A DNA stretch of 64,000 bases from Tessaracoccus flavescens (GCF_001998865.1 NZ_CP019607.1:496001-560000), one strand, 5' to 3'. Positions 19,257 to 29,624 are shown, numbered from the stretch's first letter. The notes: a model not told the origin generated them from the sequence alone. Made by a program: numbers and translations.

Positions 19257-20660
19257 ATGACCAGCACCTTCGACGTCGCCATCCTCGGCGCCGGTTCTGC
19301 CGGCTACGCCTGCGCCCTACGCGCCGCCCAGCTCGGCCTGTCGGTTGCCCTCGTCGACGACTCCCCCCTCGGCGGCACGTGCCTGCACCGCGGCTGCATC
19401 CCCACCAAGGCCTGGCTGCAGGCCGCGAAGGTCAGGCGCACCGTCGCGAAGGCGGGATCGTTCGGGATCGGTGCCGAACTCACCGGGGTCGACGCCAAAG
19501 GGGTGCGCGACTATGCGGACGCGACGGTCGCCGGCCTGCACCGTGGCCTCAGCTCGCTGATCGCCTCGCGCGGAATCACGGTGATCACCGAGCGCGGCTC
19601 CCTCGTTCCAGACGACGGCCGCGGCCCCGGCATCGAGACCGGGGCGATCGTGCACCGGGCGAAGGCCGTGGTGCTCGCCACGGGGGCTGCCCCGATCACG
19701 CTCGGCCTGCCCGTCGACGGCCACAGGATCATCACGAGCGAGGAGGCGCTGCGACTGGAGGACCTCCCCAGCAGGGCGGTGGTCCTGGGCGGCGGGGTGA
19801 TCGGCGTCGAGTTCGCCTCCATGTGGGCCGACCTCGGCGTCGAGGTGACCCTCGTCGAGGCCACCGACCGGCTGCTCCCCGCGGAGGAGCCTGGGCATTC
19901 GAGGATCCTCACGAAGGAACTGTCGCGGCGCGGCGTCACGGTGCTGCTCGGCAGCACCGTCACGGCGGCGGAGGCACGCGAGGACGGGGTGGCCGTGACG
20001 ATCGGAGACGAGGAGGTCAGCGCCGACCTGCTGCTCGTCGCCGTCGGGCGAAGGCCCGTCACCGAAGGGCTCAGGCTCGAGGCGGCCGGGGTCTCGGTGA
20101 GCGCGGGCGGGCACGTCGCGGTCGACGCCAACCTGCAGACCGCGGCGCGCGGCGTCTACGCGGCGGGCGACCTGGTCGCCGGGCCACAGCTCGCGCACCG
20201 CGGCTACGCCCACGGCCTCCACATCGCCGAGCGCGTCGCGCAACTGCGGGGACGCCCCTCCAACGCCACCGAGCTGCCGAGGGACAGCGACATCGCGAGG
20301 GTGACCTATTGCTCCCCACAGCTCGCCTCGGTCGGGCTGACCGCGCAACAGGCCGGCCCGGACGCCGAGGTCGTCGACTACCACCTCACCGGCAACGGCA
20401 GGGCGCAGATCCTGAAGGGTGCCGGTGGGCGCGAGTCCGGCGTGGTCCGGCTGATCCGCAGGCCGGGCGGCGAGATCGTCGGCGTGCACCTGATCGGAGA
20501 CGACGTCTCCGAACTGATCTCCGAGGGCGCGCTCCTCGTCGGCTGGCAGGCCGCCCCGGAGGACCTCTCCTCGATCGTGCATCCGCATCCAAGCCTCAGT
20601 GAGGCGATCGCCGAGGCGAACTGGGCCCTGGCGGGACGCCCGCTGCACATGCACCGCTGA
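19257..20660 (+). CDS. lpdA: Dihydrolipoyl dehydrogenase (E3)
   Basis: 467 residues. FAD-binding GAGSAGYACALRAAQLG, redox disulfide GGTCLHRGCIPTKAW, NAD-binding GGGVIGVEFASMWADLG, second FAD motif GVYAAGDLV and the C-terminal catalytic HPHPSLSEA are all present. It re-oxidises dihydrolipoyl groups of 2-oxoacid dehydrogenase E2 proteins, and the E2 gene follows 53 bp downstream. IS copy 1 lies 119 bp upstream, leaving the immediate promoter region in place. Confidence 0.95.
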   Translation: MTSTFDVAILGAGSAGYACALRAAQLGLSVALVDDSPLGGTCLHRGCIPTKAWLQAAKVRRTVAKAGSFGIGAELTGVDAKGVRDYADATVAGLHRGLSSLIASRGITVITERGSLVPDDGRGPGIETGAIVHRAKAVVLATGAAPITLGLPVDGHRIITSEEALRLEDLPSRAVVLGGGVIGVEFASMWADLGVEVTLVEATDRLLPAEEPGHSRILTKELSRRGVTVLLGSTVTAAEAREDGVAVTIGDEEVSADLLLVAVGRRPVTEGLRLEAAGVSVSAGGHVAVDANLQTAARGVYAAGDLVAGPQLAHRGYAHGLHIAERVAQLRGRPSNATELPRDSDIARVTYCSPQLASVGLTAQQAGPDAEVVDYHLTGNGRAQILKGAGGRESGVVRLIRRPGGEIVGVHLIGDDVSELISEGALLVGWQAAPEDLSSIVHPHPSLSEAIAEANWALAGRPLHMHR

Positions 20661-20713
20661 TTCACCTATAGGCTGGGCCACATTCAAGTGGTCAGCGAAG
20701 GAGCAATACTCAC

Positions 20714-22570
20714 ATGTCAACCGAAGTCACCCTCCCGGCACTGGGCGAATCCGTCACGGAGGGCACCATTTCCCGCTGGTTGAAGGCGGTCGGAGACACT
20801 GTCGAGGCCGACGAGCCCTTGCTCGAGGTCTCAACCGACAAGGTCGACACCGAGATTCCCAGCCCGGCAGCGGGCACCCTGCTCGAGATCCGGTTCAATG
20901 AGGACGACGTGGCCGAGGTCGGCGCGGTGCTCGCCGTCATCGGCGACGCGGACGAGTCCGGCGGCGCTACAGCCCCCACCGAGGTCGCAACCGAGGCTGA
21001 AGAGGCCGCGGCCGACGAGGCCTCCGACGCCTCCGAGGCCGAGGTGAAGCCTGCCCCGCAGCAGCAGGCCGAAGAGGCCGCAGAGCCGCAGGCCGAGGCC
21101 CCCAGGCAGGACGCTCCCACCGGTGCCGCAGCCTCCTCGGGTGTCGAGGTGACGCTGCCCGCGCTCGGCGAGTCGGTCACCGAGGGCACCATCTCCCGCT
21201 GGCTCAAGGAGGTGGGCGACACGGTCGAGGCCGACGAGCCGCTGCTAGAGGTCTCCACCGACAAGGTCGACACCGAGATCCCCTCCCCCGCCGCAGGCAC
21301 CCTCCTCGAGGTCCGGTTCAAGGAGGACGACGTCGCCGAGGTCGGCGCAGTGCTCGCCGTCATCGGCGACGCGGCCGCCGCTGAGGAGGCAGCTCCCACC
21401 CCCGAGCCCGAGCCCGAGGTCGCCGCTGAGCCGGCACCCGAGCAGGCCCCCGCACCCAAGCCGGAGCCGGAGCCCGAGCCCGAGCCCGCCGCTGCTCCCG
21501 AGACCACCCCCGTCGCGAAGGCCGAGGCCCAGTCCGCTCCTTCCCCGGCCCCCGCGGCCGAGCCGAAGGCCCACTCCTCCGCGGTTGAGGACGCGGTCGC
21601 GCGTCGCGCAGCCGAGGCCTCCGGCGACGGCACCTACGTGACGCCGCTGGTGCGCAAGCTGGCCAAGGAGCACGGCGTCGACCTGACCTCGCTCAAGGGC
21701 ACCGGCGTCGGTGGTCGCATCCGCAAGCAGGACGTCATCGAGGCCGCCGAGAAGGCCAAGCAGGCCCCCGCCCCGAAGGCGGAGGCTCCGGCGAAGGCTG
21801 AGGCTCCCGCTCCCGCGCAGGCGGCACCGTCGCCCGAGGCCCAGGCCGTGCGTGGCACCACGGAGAAGCTGACCCGTCTGCGCAAGACCATCGCCGCCCG
21901 CATGGTCGAGTCGCTGCAGGTCTCGGCCCAGCTCACCGCGACGGTCGAGGTGGACGTGACGGCGATCAGCCACCTGCGAGCCCAGGCAAAGGACGACTTC
22001 AAGAAGCGCGAGGGCGCCTCCCTGTCGTACCTGCCCTTCATCACGATGGCGGCGGTCGAGTCGCTCAAGCAGTTCCCGATCGTCAATGCCACCATCGACA
22101 CCGAGGCCGGGACCGTCACCTACGCCGACGCCGAGAACATCGGCATCGCCGTCGACACCGAGAAGGGCCTGCTCGTCCCGGTGATCAAGAACGCGGGCGA
22201 CCTCAACCTGGCCGGCCTCGCCAAGAAGATCGGCGACCTTGCCGCCCGCACCCGGGCGAGCAAGGTGGCACCCGACGAGCTGTCCGGTGGCACGTTCACC
22301 ATCACCAACTACGGCTCGGCTGGCACGCTGTTCGACACGCCGATCGTCAACCAGCCCCAAGTCGCCATCCTCGGCACCGGCGCGCTCGTGAAGCGCCCCG
22401 TCGTCGCGGAGGACCGCTTCGGCACCGAGTCCATCGCCATCCGGCACATGATGTATCTGTCGATGAGCTACGACCACCGCCTGATCGACGGTGCGCTCGC
22501 CGCCCGCTTCCTCTCGGCCGTCAAGGCCCGCCTCGAGGAGGGCGACTTCGGCAGCGAACTCGGGCTCTGA
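20714..22570 (+). CDS. sucB: Dihydrolipoamide acyltransferase (E2) with two lipoyl domains
   Basis: 618 residues. Two almost identical lipoyl domains (about residues 1-78 and 145-222), each with the lipoylated lysine in STDKVDTE, are joined by Ala/Pro/Glu-rich linkers. An E1/E3-binding domain follows (about 305-345, [17 protein letters not shown]), then the CoA-acyltransferase core ending with [10 protein letters not shown], the catalytic His motif. In actinobacteria such proteins (SucB/DlaT) serve pyruvate and possibly 2-oxoglutarate dehydrogenases, so the acyl specificity is not certain. GAAGGAG precedes the ATG, and a TATAGG-like -10 lies upstream. Confidence 0.9.
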   Translation: MSTEVTLPALGESVTEGTISRWLKAVGDTVEADEPLLEVSTDKVDTEIPSPAAGTLLEIRFNEDDVAEVGAVLAVIGDADESGGATAPTEVATEAEEAAADEASDASEAEVKPAPQQQAEEAAEPQAEAPRQDAPTGAAASSGVEVTLPALGESVTEGTISRWLKEVGDTVEADEPLLEVSTDKVDTEIPSPAAGTLLEVRFKEDDVAEVGAVLAVIGDAAAAEEAAPTPEPEPEVAAEPAPEQAPAPKPEPEPEPEPAAAPETTPVAKAEAQSAPSPAPAAEPKAHSSAVEDAVARRAAEASGDGTYVTPLVRKLAKEHGVDLTSLKGTGVGGRIRKQDVIEAAEKAKQAPAPKAEAPAKAEAPAPAQAAPSPEAQAVRGTTEKLTRLRKTIAARMVESLQVSAQLTATVEVDVTAISHLRAQAKDDFKKREGASLSYLPFITMAAVESLKQFPIVNATIDTEAGTVTYADAENIGIAVDTEKGLLVPVIKNAGDLNLAGLAKKIGDLAARTRASKVAPDELSGGTFTITNYGSAGTLFDTPIVNQPQVAILGTGALVKRPVVAEDRFGTESIAIRHMMYLSMSYDHRLIDGALAARFLSAVKARLEEGDFGSELGL

Positions 22571-22583
22571 CCTGATCGCGGCG

Positions 22584-22615
22584 ACGGCCCCGGGGACCTC
22601 GGTTCCCGGGGCCGT
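22584..22615 (+). terminator. Terminator after the E2 gene
   Basis: A 15-bp stem (ACGGCCCCGGGGACC against its complement with one G-T pair) starting 13 bp after the E2 stop codon. It is strong and GC-rich but has only a short T-run. Confidence 0.75.
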
Positions 22616-22676
22616 TCCACGTCTCACCGACGGCACACCAGCGGGCCCGCGGTGACGGATCTGGTTGGATGCTCGC

Positions 22677-23408
22677 GTGACCGTCGGCATGGGAACCATC
22701 GTCAACGTCGCCACGGTGGTGGTGGGCGCGGGCCTCGGAATCGTGCTCGGCAACAGGATCCCGGCGCGGACGAAGGAGACCGTGACCTCTGTGCTCGGCC
22801 TCTTCACGCTGGTGATCGGCGGCACCTCGGTCGTCTCGATGAACAGTGCCGCCCTGCGTGAGGAGGTCGGCTCGTTCGCGATGATCGTCGTGCTCGCCTC
22901 GCTCCTCGTCGGGGCGGTGGTCGGCTCGGGGGTGCGGATTGAGGACCGGCTCGAGCAGGGGGCGACCTGGCTGCGGGGCAGGTTCCGTGGCGCTGGCGAC
23001 TCGGCGCGGTTCGTGGACGGCCTCGTGACCTCCACCCTCGTCTTCTGCATCGGCCCGCTCGCCATCCTCGGCTCCATCTCGGACGGGCTCGGCCGCGGCG
23101 CCGACCAGCTGTACGTGAAGGCGATCCTCGACGGCTTCGCCGCCATGGCCTTCGCTTCGACGCTCGGCTGGGGTGTGCTCGCCTCGGCGCTGGCGGTCGC
23201 CCTGATCCAGGGCTCGATGACGGCGCTGGGCTACTTCGCCGGAGACGTGCTGAGCGTCGCGCAGATCGACGCGCTGACCGCGGCGGGAGGCGTGATCCTG
23301 CTCGCGCTCGGCCTCAGGCTGCTCGGGGTCAAGCAGATCCCGGTCGGGGACCTTCTGCCCGCCCTGCTGCTCGCCCCCGCGCTCGTCCCGCTCGCCGCGC
23401 TCGTCTAG
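22677..23408 (+). CDS. DUF554 membrane protein
   Basis: 243 residues from GTG 22677 (TTG 22665 and ATG 22689 are alternatives). Six or seven hydrophobic helices and glycine-rich motifs (GTIVNVATVVVGAGLGIVLG, GPLAILGSISDG) are typical of DUF554, formerly YdfK/YqgA, a possible transporter family without a proven substrate. It lies 16 bp before lipB, inside the lipoate cluster, but nothing shows a link to lipoate. Confidence 0.85.
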   Translation: MTVGMGTIVNVATVVVGAGLGIVLGNRIPARTKETVTSVLGLFTLVIGGTSVVSMNSAALREEVGSFAMIVVLASLLVGAVVGSGVRIEDRLEQGATWLRGRFRGAGDSARFVDGLVTSTLVFCIGPLAILGSISDGLGRGADQLYVKAILDGFAAMAFASTLGWGVLASALAVALIQGSMTALGYFAGDVLSVAQIDALTAAGGVILLALGLRLLGVKQIPVGDLLPALLLAPALVPLAALV

Positions 23409-23424
23409 GAGTAGCATCGCGGAC

Positions 23425-24093
23425 GTGCTGACGTTCGAGTACCGCGGTCTTGACGCGAACCCCCATCTCAGCGACTACCAGGAGACCTGGGACCACCAAC
23501 GCGAGGTGCACGCCGGGGTCGCCGACGGCGCCCGCGAAGACCTGGCGATCTACGTCGAACACTGCCCCGTCTACACCGCCGGACGACGCACGAAGCCCTC
23601 GGACCTCCCTGCGGACGGCACGCCCGTCGTCGCCGTCGACCGTGGCGGCGAGATCACCTACCACGGGCCTGGCCAACTGGTCGGCTACCCGATCATCCGA
23701 CTGGCGGAGGGCGTGGGCGTCGTGGACTACGTGCGCGCCCTTGAGGCTGCGGTGATCGCGCTGCTCGACGGCTACGGGATCGACTCCGGCCGGGTCGAGG
23801 GCCGCACCGGGGTGTGGCTCGCCGCCACCGACACCCTCCCGGAGCGCAAGATCTGCGCGATCGGCGTCCGCGTCGCCCGACGCACCACGATGCACGGCTT
23901 CGCGCTGAACGTGCAGAGCTCGGCGGAACGGTTCGGCAACATCGTGCCGTGCGGCATCTCGGATGCGGGCGTGACCTCGATCGTCGAGGAACTGCCAGGC
24001 ACCTGGACCGTCGCAGGGGTCGCGCACGACCTCGAGCCCCATCTCGCCCTTGCACTGGCGCCCCTGCGAGCGGCGGAGAGCGCTTCGGCTTAG
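23425..24093 (+). CDS. lipB: Octanoyl-[acyl carrier protein]:protein octanoyltransferase
   Basis: 222 residues, the usual LipB length. Motifs are [18 protein letters not shown] (substrate site), [21 protein letters not shown] with the catalytic lysine, and [13 protein letters not shown] with the catalytic cysteine. It moves octanoate from ACP to the lipoyl-domain lysine; LipA then inserts sulfur. TAGCAT (23412-23417) lies seven bases before the GTG, suggesting leaderless transcription. It is followed by lipA after 34 bp. Confidence 0.95.
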   Translation: MLTFEYRGLDANPHLSDYQETWDHQREVHAGVADGAREDLAIYVEHCPVYTAGRRTKPSDLPADGTPVVAVDRGGEITYHGPGQLVGYPIIRLAEGVGVVDYVRALEAAVIALLDGYGIDSGRVEGRTGVWLAATDTLPERKICAIGVRVARRTTMHGFALNVQSSAERFGNIVPCGISDAGVTSIVEELPGTWTVAGVAHDLEPHLALALAPLRAAESASA

Positions 24094-24127
24094 GGTCCAC
24101 CCGTGGTCAGTGGGTACACTCGGCCGG

Positions 24128-25066
24128 GTGACAGCAGTGCAGCCTGACGGACGACGCCTCCTGCGCGTCGAAGCGAAGAACGCCCAGACCCCCATCGAGC
24201 GCAAACCGAGCTGGATCAAGACCACCGCGAAGATGGGTCCCAACTACAAGGACCTGCAGAACATCGTCTCCAGCGGCGACCTGCACACGGTGTGCCAGGA
24301 GGCTGGCTGCCCCAACATCTACGAATGCTGGGAGGACCGCGAGTCCACCTTCCTGATCGGCGGAGACAAGTGCACCCGTCGCTGCGACTTCTGCCAGATC
24401 GAGTCGGCAAAGCCCGAGGGCTACGATCCGGCCGAGCCGATGCGCGTAGCGGCCTCCGTGAAGAAGATGGGGCTGCGCTACGCGACGATCACCGGTGTGT
24501 GCCGCGACGACCTCGAGGACGAGGGGGCCTGGCTCTACGCAGAGACCATCCGCCAGATCCATTCGGCGAACCCCGGCGTCGGGGTCGAGATGCTCGCCCC
24601 CGACTTCACAGGCAAGCGCGAACTGCTCCAGCAGCTCTTCGACGCACGCCCAGAGGTGTTCGCACACAACGTCGAGACCGTCCCGCGGATCTTCAAGCGG
24701 ATCCGCCCCGGCTTCCGCTACGCCCGCTCACTCGACGTGCTGACCATGTCGCGCGAGGAGGGCCTGGTCACCAAGTCGAACCTGATCCTCGGCATGGGCG
24801 AGACCCGCGAGGAGATCTCCCAGGCCCTGCAGGACCTCTACGACGCGGGCACCGAACTGATCACCATCACGCAGTACCTCCGCCCCAACCCGACCCTCCA
24901 CCCCATCGACCGCTGGGTCACGCCCCAGGAGTTCGAGGAGCTGGATCAGGAGGCGCGGGAGATCGGATATTCTGGCGTGTTGTCCGGCCCTCTCGTGCGC
25001 TCCTCGTACCGTGCGGGTCGCCTGTACCGCACGGCGATGGACGCCCGTCAGAAGAACGAGAACTGA
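24128..25066 (+). CDS. lipA: Lipoyl synthase (radical SAM)
   Basis: 312 residues from GTG 24128, seven bases after a TACACT box (24115-24120). The radical-SAM cluster motif CTRRCDFC and the auxiliary-cluster cysteines in [12 protein letters not shown] are both present, and the C-terminal [10 protein letters not shown] contains the serine that ligands the auxiliary cluster. It inserts two sulfurs into octanoyl groups on the E2 encoded nearby. The open frame continues upstream to 24050 but that part overlaps lipB and is not conserved. Confidence 0.96.
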   Translation: MTAVQPDGRRLLRVEAKNAQTPIERKPSWIKTTAKMGPNYKDLQNIVSSGDLHTVCQEAGCPNIYECWEDRESTFLIGGDKCTRRCDFCQIESAKPEGYDPAEPMRVAASVKKMGLRYATITGVCRDDLEDEGAWLYAETIRQIHSANPGVGVEMLAPDFTGKRELLQQLFDARPEVFAHNVETVPRIFKRIRPGFRYARSLDVLTMSREEGLVTKSNLILGMGETREEISQALQDLYDAGTELITITQYLRPNPTLHPIDRWVTPQEFEELDQEAREIGYSGVLSGPLVRSSYRAGRLYRTAMDARQKNEN

Positions 25067-25078
25067 GAAAAACGAGCA

Positions 25079-25852
25079 ATGGCAAAGTCCGAACGCGCTA
25101 AAGCCCTCGAGGCGAAGCAGAAGGCCGACGCAAAGGCCCTGAAGGAGCTCAAGAAGAGTTCAACGAACCCGTCCGACTGGGGCCGGTGGCGTCAACTCGT
25201 CGAGACCTACAAGGTCACGGCCGAGCATGACAAGGCGCTGCCGTGGCTGATGATCGGCGCCTTCGTGGTGCCCTTCGCGCTCGTGCTCACCCTCGGCCTG
25301 ATCTTCGCGGGCGGCAGCATCCTCAGCGTCATCATGTGGATCGTGCTTGCCCTCTCGGTCGGCTTCCTCGGCGCCATGGCCGTGTTCGCGCTGCGCGCCC
25401 GCGCCGCCGTCTACAAGCGCTTCGAGGGCCAGGCCGGTTCCGGCGAGGTCGCCCTCGGCATGCTGCCCAAGAAGTGGACCTCCGAGCCCGTGATCGCCTT
25501 CACCCGCGAGCAGGACGTCATCCACCGCACCATCGGCCCCACCGGGCTGATCCTGATCGGCGAGGGCGAGCCCAACCGGCTCCGCCCGCTGCTGACGAAG
25601 GAACGCAAGCGCCACGAGCAGGTCGCCTACGGGGTCGACGTGCGCGTGATCATGATGGGAGACAAGGAGGGCCAGGTGCCCCTCGACCAGCTCGCCTCCC
25701 ACATCAAGAAGCTCCCGAAGACGCTCAGCGACGACAAGATCGCCGAGGTCAAGAAGCGCCTCACCGCGCTCGGCACCCAGCGCACCCGGATGCCGATCCC
25801 CAAGGGCCCGATGTCCACAAAGGGCGCCCGGGCCTCCATGCGCGGCCGCTGA
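25079..25852 (+). CDS. DUF4191 membrane protein
   Basis: 257 residues. A basic N-terminus (MAKSERAKALEAKQKADAKALKELKK) is followed by two membrane helices (about 57-80 and 84-108) and a cytoplasmic domain with GPTGLILIGEGEPNRLRPLL. This is the actinobacterial DUF4191 family, commonly found directly after lipA, as here (12 bp spacing). No function is known; the conserved linkage hints at a role near lipoate or membrane metabolism but proves nothing. Confidence 0.85.
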   Translation: MAKSERAKALEAKQKADAKALKELKKSSTNPSDWGRWRQLVETYKVTAEHDKALPWLMIGAFVVPFALVLTLGLIFAGGSILSVIMWIVLALSVGFLGAMAVFALRARAAVYKRFEGQAGSGEVALGMLPKKWTSEPVIAFTREQDVIHRTIGPTGLILIGEGEPNRLRPLLTKERKRHEQVAYGVDVRVIMMGDKEGQVPLDQLASHIKKLPKTLSDDKIAEVKKRLTALGTQRTRMPIPKGPMSTKGARASMRGR

Positions 25853-25855
25853 TCC

Positions 25856-27616
25856 GTGGCGAACCTCGTCAACCTCGAGTCCGTCACGCACGGGTTCGGG
25901 ACCCGCATCCTGCTCGACGACGTCTCGCTCGGCCTCGGCGCCGGTGACGTGATCGGCGTGGTCGGCCGCAACGGCGACGGCAAGACCACCCTCCTGCGGA
26001 TCCTGACCGGCGACCTGGTGCCGGACAGCGGCCGGGTGACCATCGCCAATAACGCCTCGATCGGTGTGCTCAGCCAGGCGAACGTCGGCGACGACACGCA
26101 GACGGTCCGCGAGTGGATCGTCGACGGGGAGCCCGACCACGTCTGGGCGGCCGACGCGGGTCGTCGCGGGGTCGTCGAGGCTCTGCTCCCCGGCTTCGAC
26201 CTCGACCGCAGGCTCGAGACCCTCTCCGGAGGCGAGCGACGCCGGGTCGGGCTCGTCGCCGTGCTGCTCGCCCCGCACGATCTGATCGTGCTCGACGAGC
26301 CGACCAACCATCTCGACGTCGAAGCGATCGCCTTCCTCGCCGAGTACATCCAGGGCCGCATCCGCGCCGGTCTCGCGATGCTGGTGGTCAGCCACGACCG
26401 CTGGTTCCTCGATGCGGTCTGCAACCGCATCTGGGAGGTGCACGACGGCGTCGTCGACCCGTACGACGGCGGCTACGCGGCCTACGTCCTGGCAAGGGTG
26501 GAGCGGCAGCGCCAGGCCGCAGCCAATGAGGCCCGACGCAGGAACCTCGCCACGAAGGAGCTCGCCTGGCTGCGCCGAGGCGCGCCCGCGCGCACCTCGA
26601 AGCCCAAGTTCCGGATCGAGGCGGCCAACGTCCTGATCGCGGGCGAGCCCGAGCCGCGCGACAAGTTCGCCCTGCAGCAGTTCTCCGTCACCCGCCTCGG
26701 CAAGGACGTCTTCGACCTGACCAACGTGGACTACCGGATCGAGGATCGCACCCTGCTCGACCGGCTGACCTGGTCGATCGGACCCGGAGACCGGATCGGG
26801 CTGGTCGGCGTCAACGGCGCAGGAAAGACCACCCTGCTCGACCTGCTCGCGGACAACCGCGAGCCAGACGGCGGGAAGATCAAGCGAGGCAAGACGCTGC
26901 GCCTCGGCTACCTCTCACAGACCGTCGGCGAACTCGATGACTCCGACCGGGTGCTCGCCTCCGTCCAGCGGCTCAAGGAGGAGACGAAGCTCGCCACCGG
27001 CCGCGAGGCGAGCTCCTCCTCCCTGCTGGAGGAGTTCGGGTTCACCGGCGACAAGCTGGTCGCCCGGATCGGCGACCTGTCGGGCGGTGAGCGGCGCAGG
27101 CTCCAGTTCCTGCGCCTGCTGCTCAGCGAGCCGAACGTGTTGATCCTCGACGAGCCGACCAACGACCTGGACATCGACACGCTCAACGTGATCGAGGACT
27201 ACCTCGACGGCTGGCCGGGGACCCTGATCGTGGTCAGCCACGACCGCTACTTCCTGGAGCGGATCACCGACTACACCTACGCCATGCTCGGCGACGGCTC
27301 GGTCGCCCTGCTCCCCGGCGGGGTCGACGAGTACCTCGAGCGTCGGGCCGCTGCCAAGGCCTCGGCAAGCGCGACCCAACAGGCCCCGGCCACGGCGCCC
27401 AGGTCGGACGCAGCCACCCAGCGGCAGCGGAAGAAGGATCTGGCCCGCATCGAGGGCCAGCTCGAGAAGGTCACGAAGGAGATCGACTCGCTGCACGCCG
27501 AGATGGCCGACGCCGCCGCCGACTTCGAGCGGCTCGGCACCCTCGACTCAAGGCTCCGCGACGCCGAGGCCCGTCTCGCCGAGCTGGAAGAGGCCTGGCT
27601 GGAGGCCGCCGAATAG
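25856..27616 (+). CDS. ABC-F family ATPase (Uup-like)
   Basis: 586 residues with two ABC modules and no membrane domain. First module: Walker A GRNGDGKTTL, signature LSGGERRRVGL, Walker B LIVLDEPTNHLD. Second: GVNGAGKTTL, LSGGERRRLQF, VLILDEPTNDLD. The inter-domain linker holds the basic RRGAPARTSKPKFRIEAA, and a C-terminal coiled coil (about residues 520-586) resembles Uup. ABC-F proteins act on ribosomes or on branched nucleic acids. It starts four bases after the DUF4191 stop, so it is probably cotranscribed. No resistance-type features are evident. Confidence 0.9.
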   Translation: MANLVNLESVTHGFGTRILLDDVSLGLGAGDVIGVVGRNGDGKTTLLRILTGDLVPDSGRVTIANNASIGVLSQANVGDDTQTVREWIVDGEPDHVWAADAGRRGVVEALLPGFDLDRRLETLSGGERRRVGLVAVLLAPHDLIVLDEPTNHLDVEAIAFLAEYIQGRIRAGLAMLVVSHDRWFLDAVCNRIWEVHDGVVDPYDGGYAAYVLARVERQRQAAANEARRRNLATKELAWLRRGAPARTSKPKFRIEAANVLIAGEPEPRDKFALQQFSVTRLGKDVFDLTNVDYRIEDRTLLDRLTWSIGPGDRIGLVGVNGAGKTTLLDLLADNREPDGGKIKRGKTLRLGYLSQTVGELDDSDRVLASVQRLKEETKLATGREASSSSLLEEFGFTGDKLVARIGDLSGGERRRLQFLRLLLSEPNVLILDEPTNDLDIDTLNVIEDYLDGWPGTLIVVSHDRYFLERITDYTYAMLGDGSVALLPGGVDEYLERRAAAKASASATQQAPATAPRSDAATQRQRKKDLARIEGQLEKVTKEIDSLHAEMADAAADFERLGTLDSRLRDAEARLAELEEAWLEAAE

Positions 27617-27681
27617 GCCAGGACGACCGGGTCGTGGGCTGTGGCCGTGGCGGCGACACACGCCGCCTGTGGGGAGCAACC

Positions 27682-27773
27682 ATGGCCAAGCTCTACACCC
27701 TGCGGCGACCTCGGAGGTAACCGCAACGCCCGCATCTACGGGCGGCCCGACTGTCCAGCCGCGCTCGAGCTGC
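27682..27773 (+). pseudogene. Fragment of an Ada-type metal-binding domain protein
   Basis: After ATGGCCAAG at 27682 the frame stops quickly (TAA), but from 27704 the adjacent frame reads GDLGGNRNARIYGRPDCPAA, which resembles the GNRRxxIYGRLDCPSA segment of small Ada-like zinc-binding proteins (recognised from memory). The original first cysteine is lost and nothing recognisable continues, so this is a remnant squeezed between two convergent genes. Low certainty. Confidence 0.35.
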
Positions 27774-29054
27774 TCAGCTCTGACCTGGAAGCTGGCCGAC
27801 GGACTCGACGACCGTGACCCTTCCACCGTCGCCCGGCTCGGGGTCGTCGATGATCCGCTCGGGGTCGACCAGGAACACCTCGCGGCCGTCGAGGGTCAGC
27901 CGGCGGACGACCTCGAGCAGCATCCTGCGCGCCGCGTCGTCGACCGAGTGGACAAGGGTCAGGTCGAACGCAACGTTCGGGGTGTCTACGGCGGTCTCGA
28001 TGGCCTCCCGCACGGCCCGCTCGGCGCCCGAGAACCGGATCCCGCCCTGCAGCTCGATCACCCGCACGGCGTCGTCGCCCTCCCCCAGCACCCGGTTCGA
28101 CCGGACGACCTCGAGGCCGGGCGCGGAGACCTCCATCAGGTGCATGCCCATGTCGGTGGAGAAGCGTTCGAAGAGCGAGACCCCCCGCACGCTGTTTCCG
28201 TGCCGGTCGAGCCGCGGCGAGAAGGTGGCGATGCCCAGCTGCCCTGGCAGCGCTCCGATCAGGCCACCCGCGACCCCGCTCTTGGCCGGGATGCCGACCT
28301 GGGTGGCCCAGTCCCCTGCCGCGTCGTACATGCCGCACGTCGACATCACGCTCAGCACCTGACGCACGACCGGTGCCGGGACCACCTGCTCGCCCGTGAC
28401 CGGCTGGACCCCGCGGTTGGCGAGGGTCGCCGCCATCACGGCGAGGTCGGCGGTCGTGACAAGCAGCGAACACTGGCGGGTGTAGCCCTCGACCACCGCG
28501 ACCGGGTCCTCCTCGAGGATGTCGTGGCTGCGCAGCATGTAGGCGAACGCGAGGTTGCGGTTGGCCGTTTCCATCTCCGAGGAGAACACGGCCTCGTCGA
28601 CCTCGAGCCGTCGGCCGACGAAGGCGGAGAGGCCGTCGACGATCCGGGCGAGCCGGGCGGCAGGGTCGAGCCCCTTCTTCCCGGCAAGGGTGTGAGCGGC
28701 GATCGCACCTGCGTTGATCATCGGGTTGAGCGGCCGGCCCGTGTCGTCCTCGAGTGAGAGTTCATTGAACGCGTCTCCCGAAGGTTCGACGCCCACCTTC
28801 TCCAGCACCGCGTCGAGGCCGCGGTCGGCGATGGCGAGCGCGTAGACGAAGGGCTTCGAGATCGACTGGATGGTGAACGCGACCTCCGCGTCGCCTGCAG
28901 AGTACGTCTCCCCGTCGGCGGTGGCGAAGACGGCGGCCAGGCGCCCGGGGTCGGCGGAAGCGAGTTCCGGGATGTAGCCGGCGAGCTCACCGGAGTCGTC
29001 GTCACGCACCCCGTCGAGCGCCTCGGTCAGGTAGTCAGTAATGGGTGAGCGCAT
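27774..29054 (-). CDS. glsA: Glutaminase A with C-terminal STAS domain
   Basis: 426 residues from ATG 29054 (GAGAGGAAG upstream). The beta-lactamase-like glutaminase domain (about 1-310) has the SISK catalytic Ser-xx-Lys, NPMINAGAIA and ETANRN motifs and GGLIGALPGQLG. The C-terminal ~100 residues (RVIELQGGIRFSGAERAVREAI and on) are a STAS domain, as in long glutaminases. It converts glutamine to glutamate and ammonia, opposing the glutamine synthetases in this window. The in-frame upstream ATG at 29096 has no ribosome site. Confidence 0.92.
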   Translation of the reverse strand: MRSPITDYLTEALDGVRDDDSGELAGYIPELASADPGRLAAVFATADGETYSAGDAEVAFTIQSISKPFVYALAIADRGLDAVLEKVGVEPSGDAFNELSLEDDTGRPLNPMINAGAIAAHTLAGKKGLDPAARLARIVDGLSAFVGRRLEVDEAVFSSEMETANRNLAFAYMLRSHDILEEDPVAVVEGYTRQCSLLVTTADLAVMAATLANRGVQPVTGEQVVPAPVVRQVLSVMSTCGMYDAAGDWATQVGIPAKSGVAGGLIGALPGQLGIATFSPRLDRHGNSVRGVSLFERFSTDMGMHLMEVSAPGLEVVRSNRVLGEGDDAVRVIELQGGIRFSGAERAVREAIETAVDTPNVAFDLTLVHSVDDAARRMLLEVVRRLTLDGREVFLVDPERIIDDPEPGDGGRVTVVESVGQLPGQS

Positions 29055-29183
29055 CGGCTTCCTCTCCGATCGGCCGTTGACTCCCGATTCAACCACGGCT
29101 CGGCCGATAACCGCAGGCCGGACGCATGGGTGCCCACTTCGTCACACTCGGAGGCGGCGGCTTCTCGATGGCGCAATCACCCC

Positions 29184-29610
29184 ATGATCACCAGCACGGC
29201 CCGAGCTGACGCCGCCATCGCCGTGTCCCTCCTCTGCCTGCCGCGCTCAGCGGCTGCGCCGCCGTAGACGGCATGCTGCACAAGCAGGAGACCCGACGTC
29301 CGCGGAAAAAGCGGCCTTCGACGCGGGAACCAAGACGTCGGCCGACTGGCTGCGTGCCGACTCGACGGACACCACCGAGCGGCGCACGAGCGACAATTCC
29401 GGGGTCGCCGTGATCGTGCTGACCTCGAAGTCGGAGCTCCCCGACACCTGCGCGGAGCGACGCTCGGCACCCACCCTGAACATCGACGGCGCGCCCGACA
29501 TCTACGGCCAGAAGAACACCGCGGCGCACGTGTGCGGCGACTGGACCGTGAGGAAGGCAAGCGACGGCTGGTACGGCTGGACGCCCAACGCCGAGGACAA
29601 GGCCGGCTGA
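29184..29610 (+). pseudogene. Broken lipoprotein gene (two frameshifts)
   Basis: Three frames must be joined. ATG 29184 opens MITSTARADAAIAVSLLCLP. One frame over reads LSGCAAVDGMLHKQETRR, a lipobox (LSGC) and mature start. The third frame runs from about SAEKAAFDAGTKTSADWL to HVCGDWTVRKASDG and ends at TGA 29608-29610. Joined, they give a ~140-residue lipoprotein with two further cysteines. The frame changes fall near 29258 and 29300. Either a genuine pseudogene or two sequencing errors. The product family is unknown. Confidence 0.6.
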
Positions 29611-29624
29611 GCTCCGGCGGCCTT

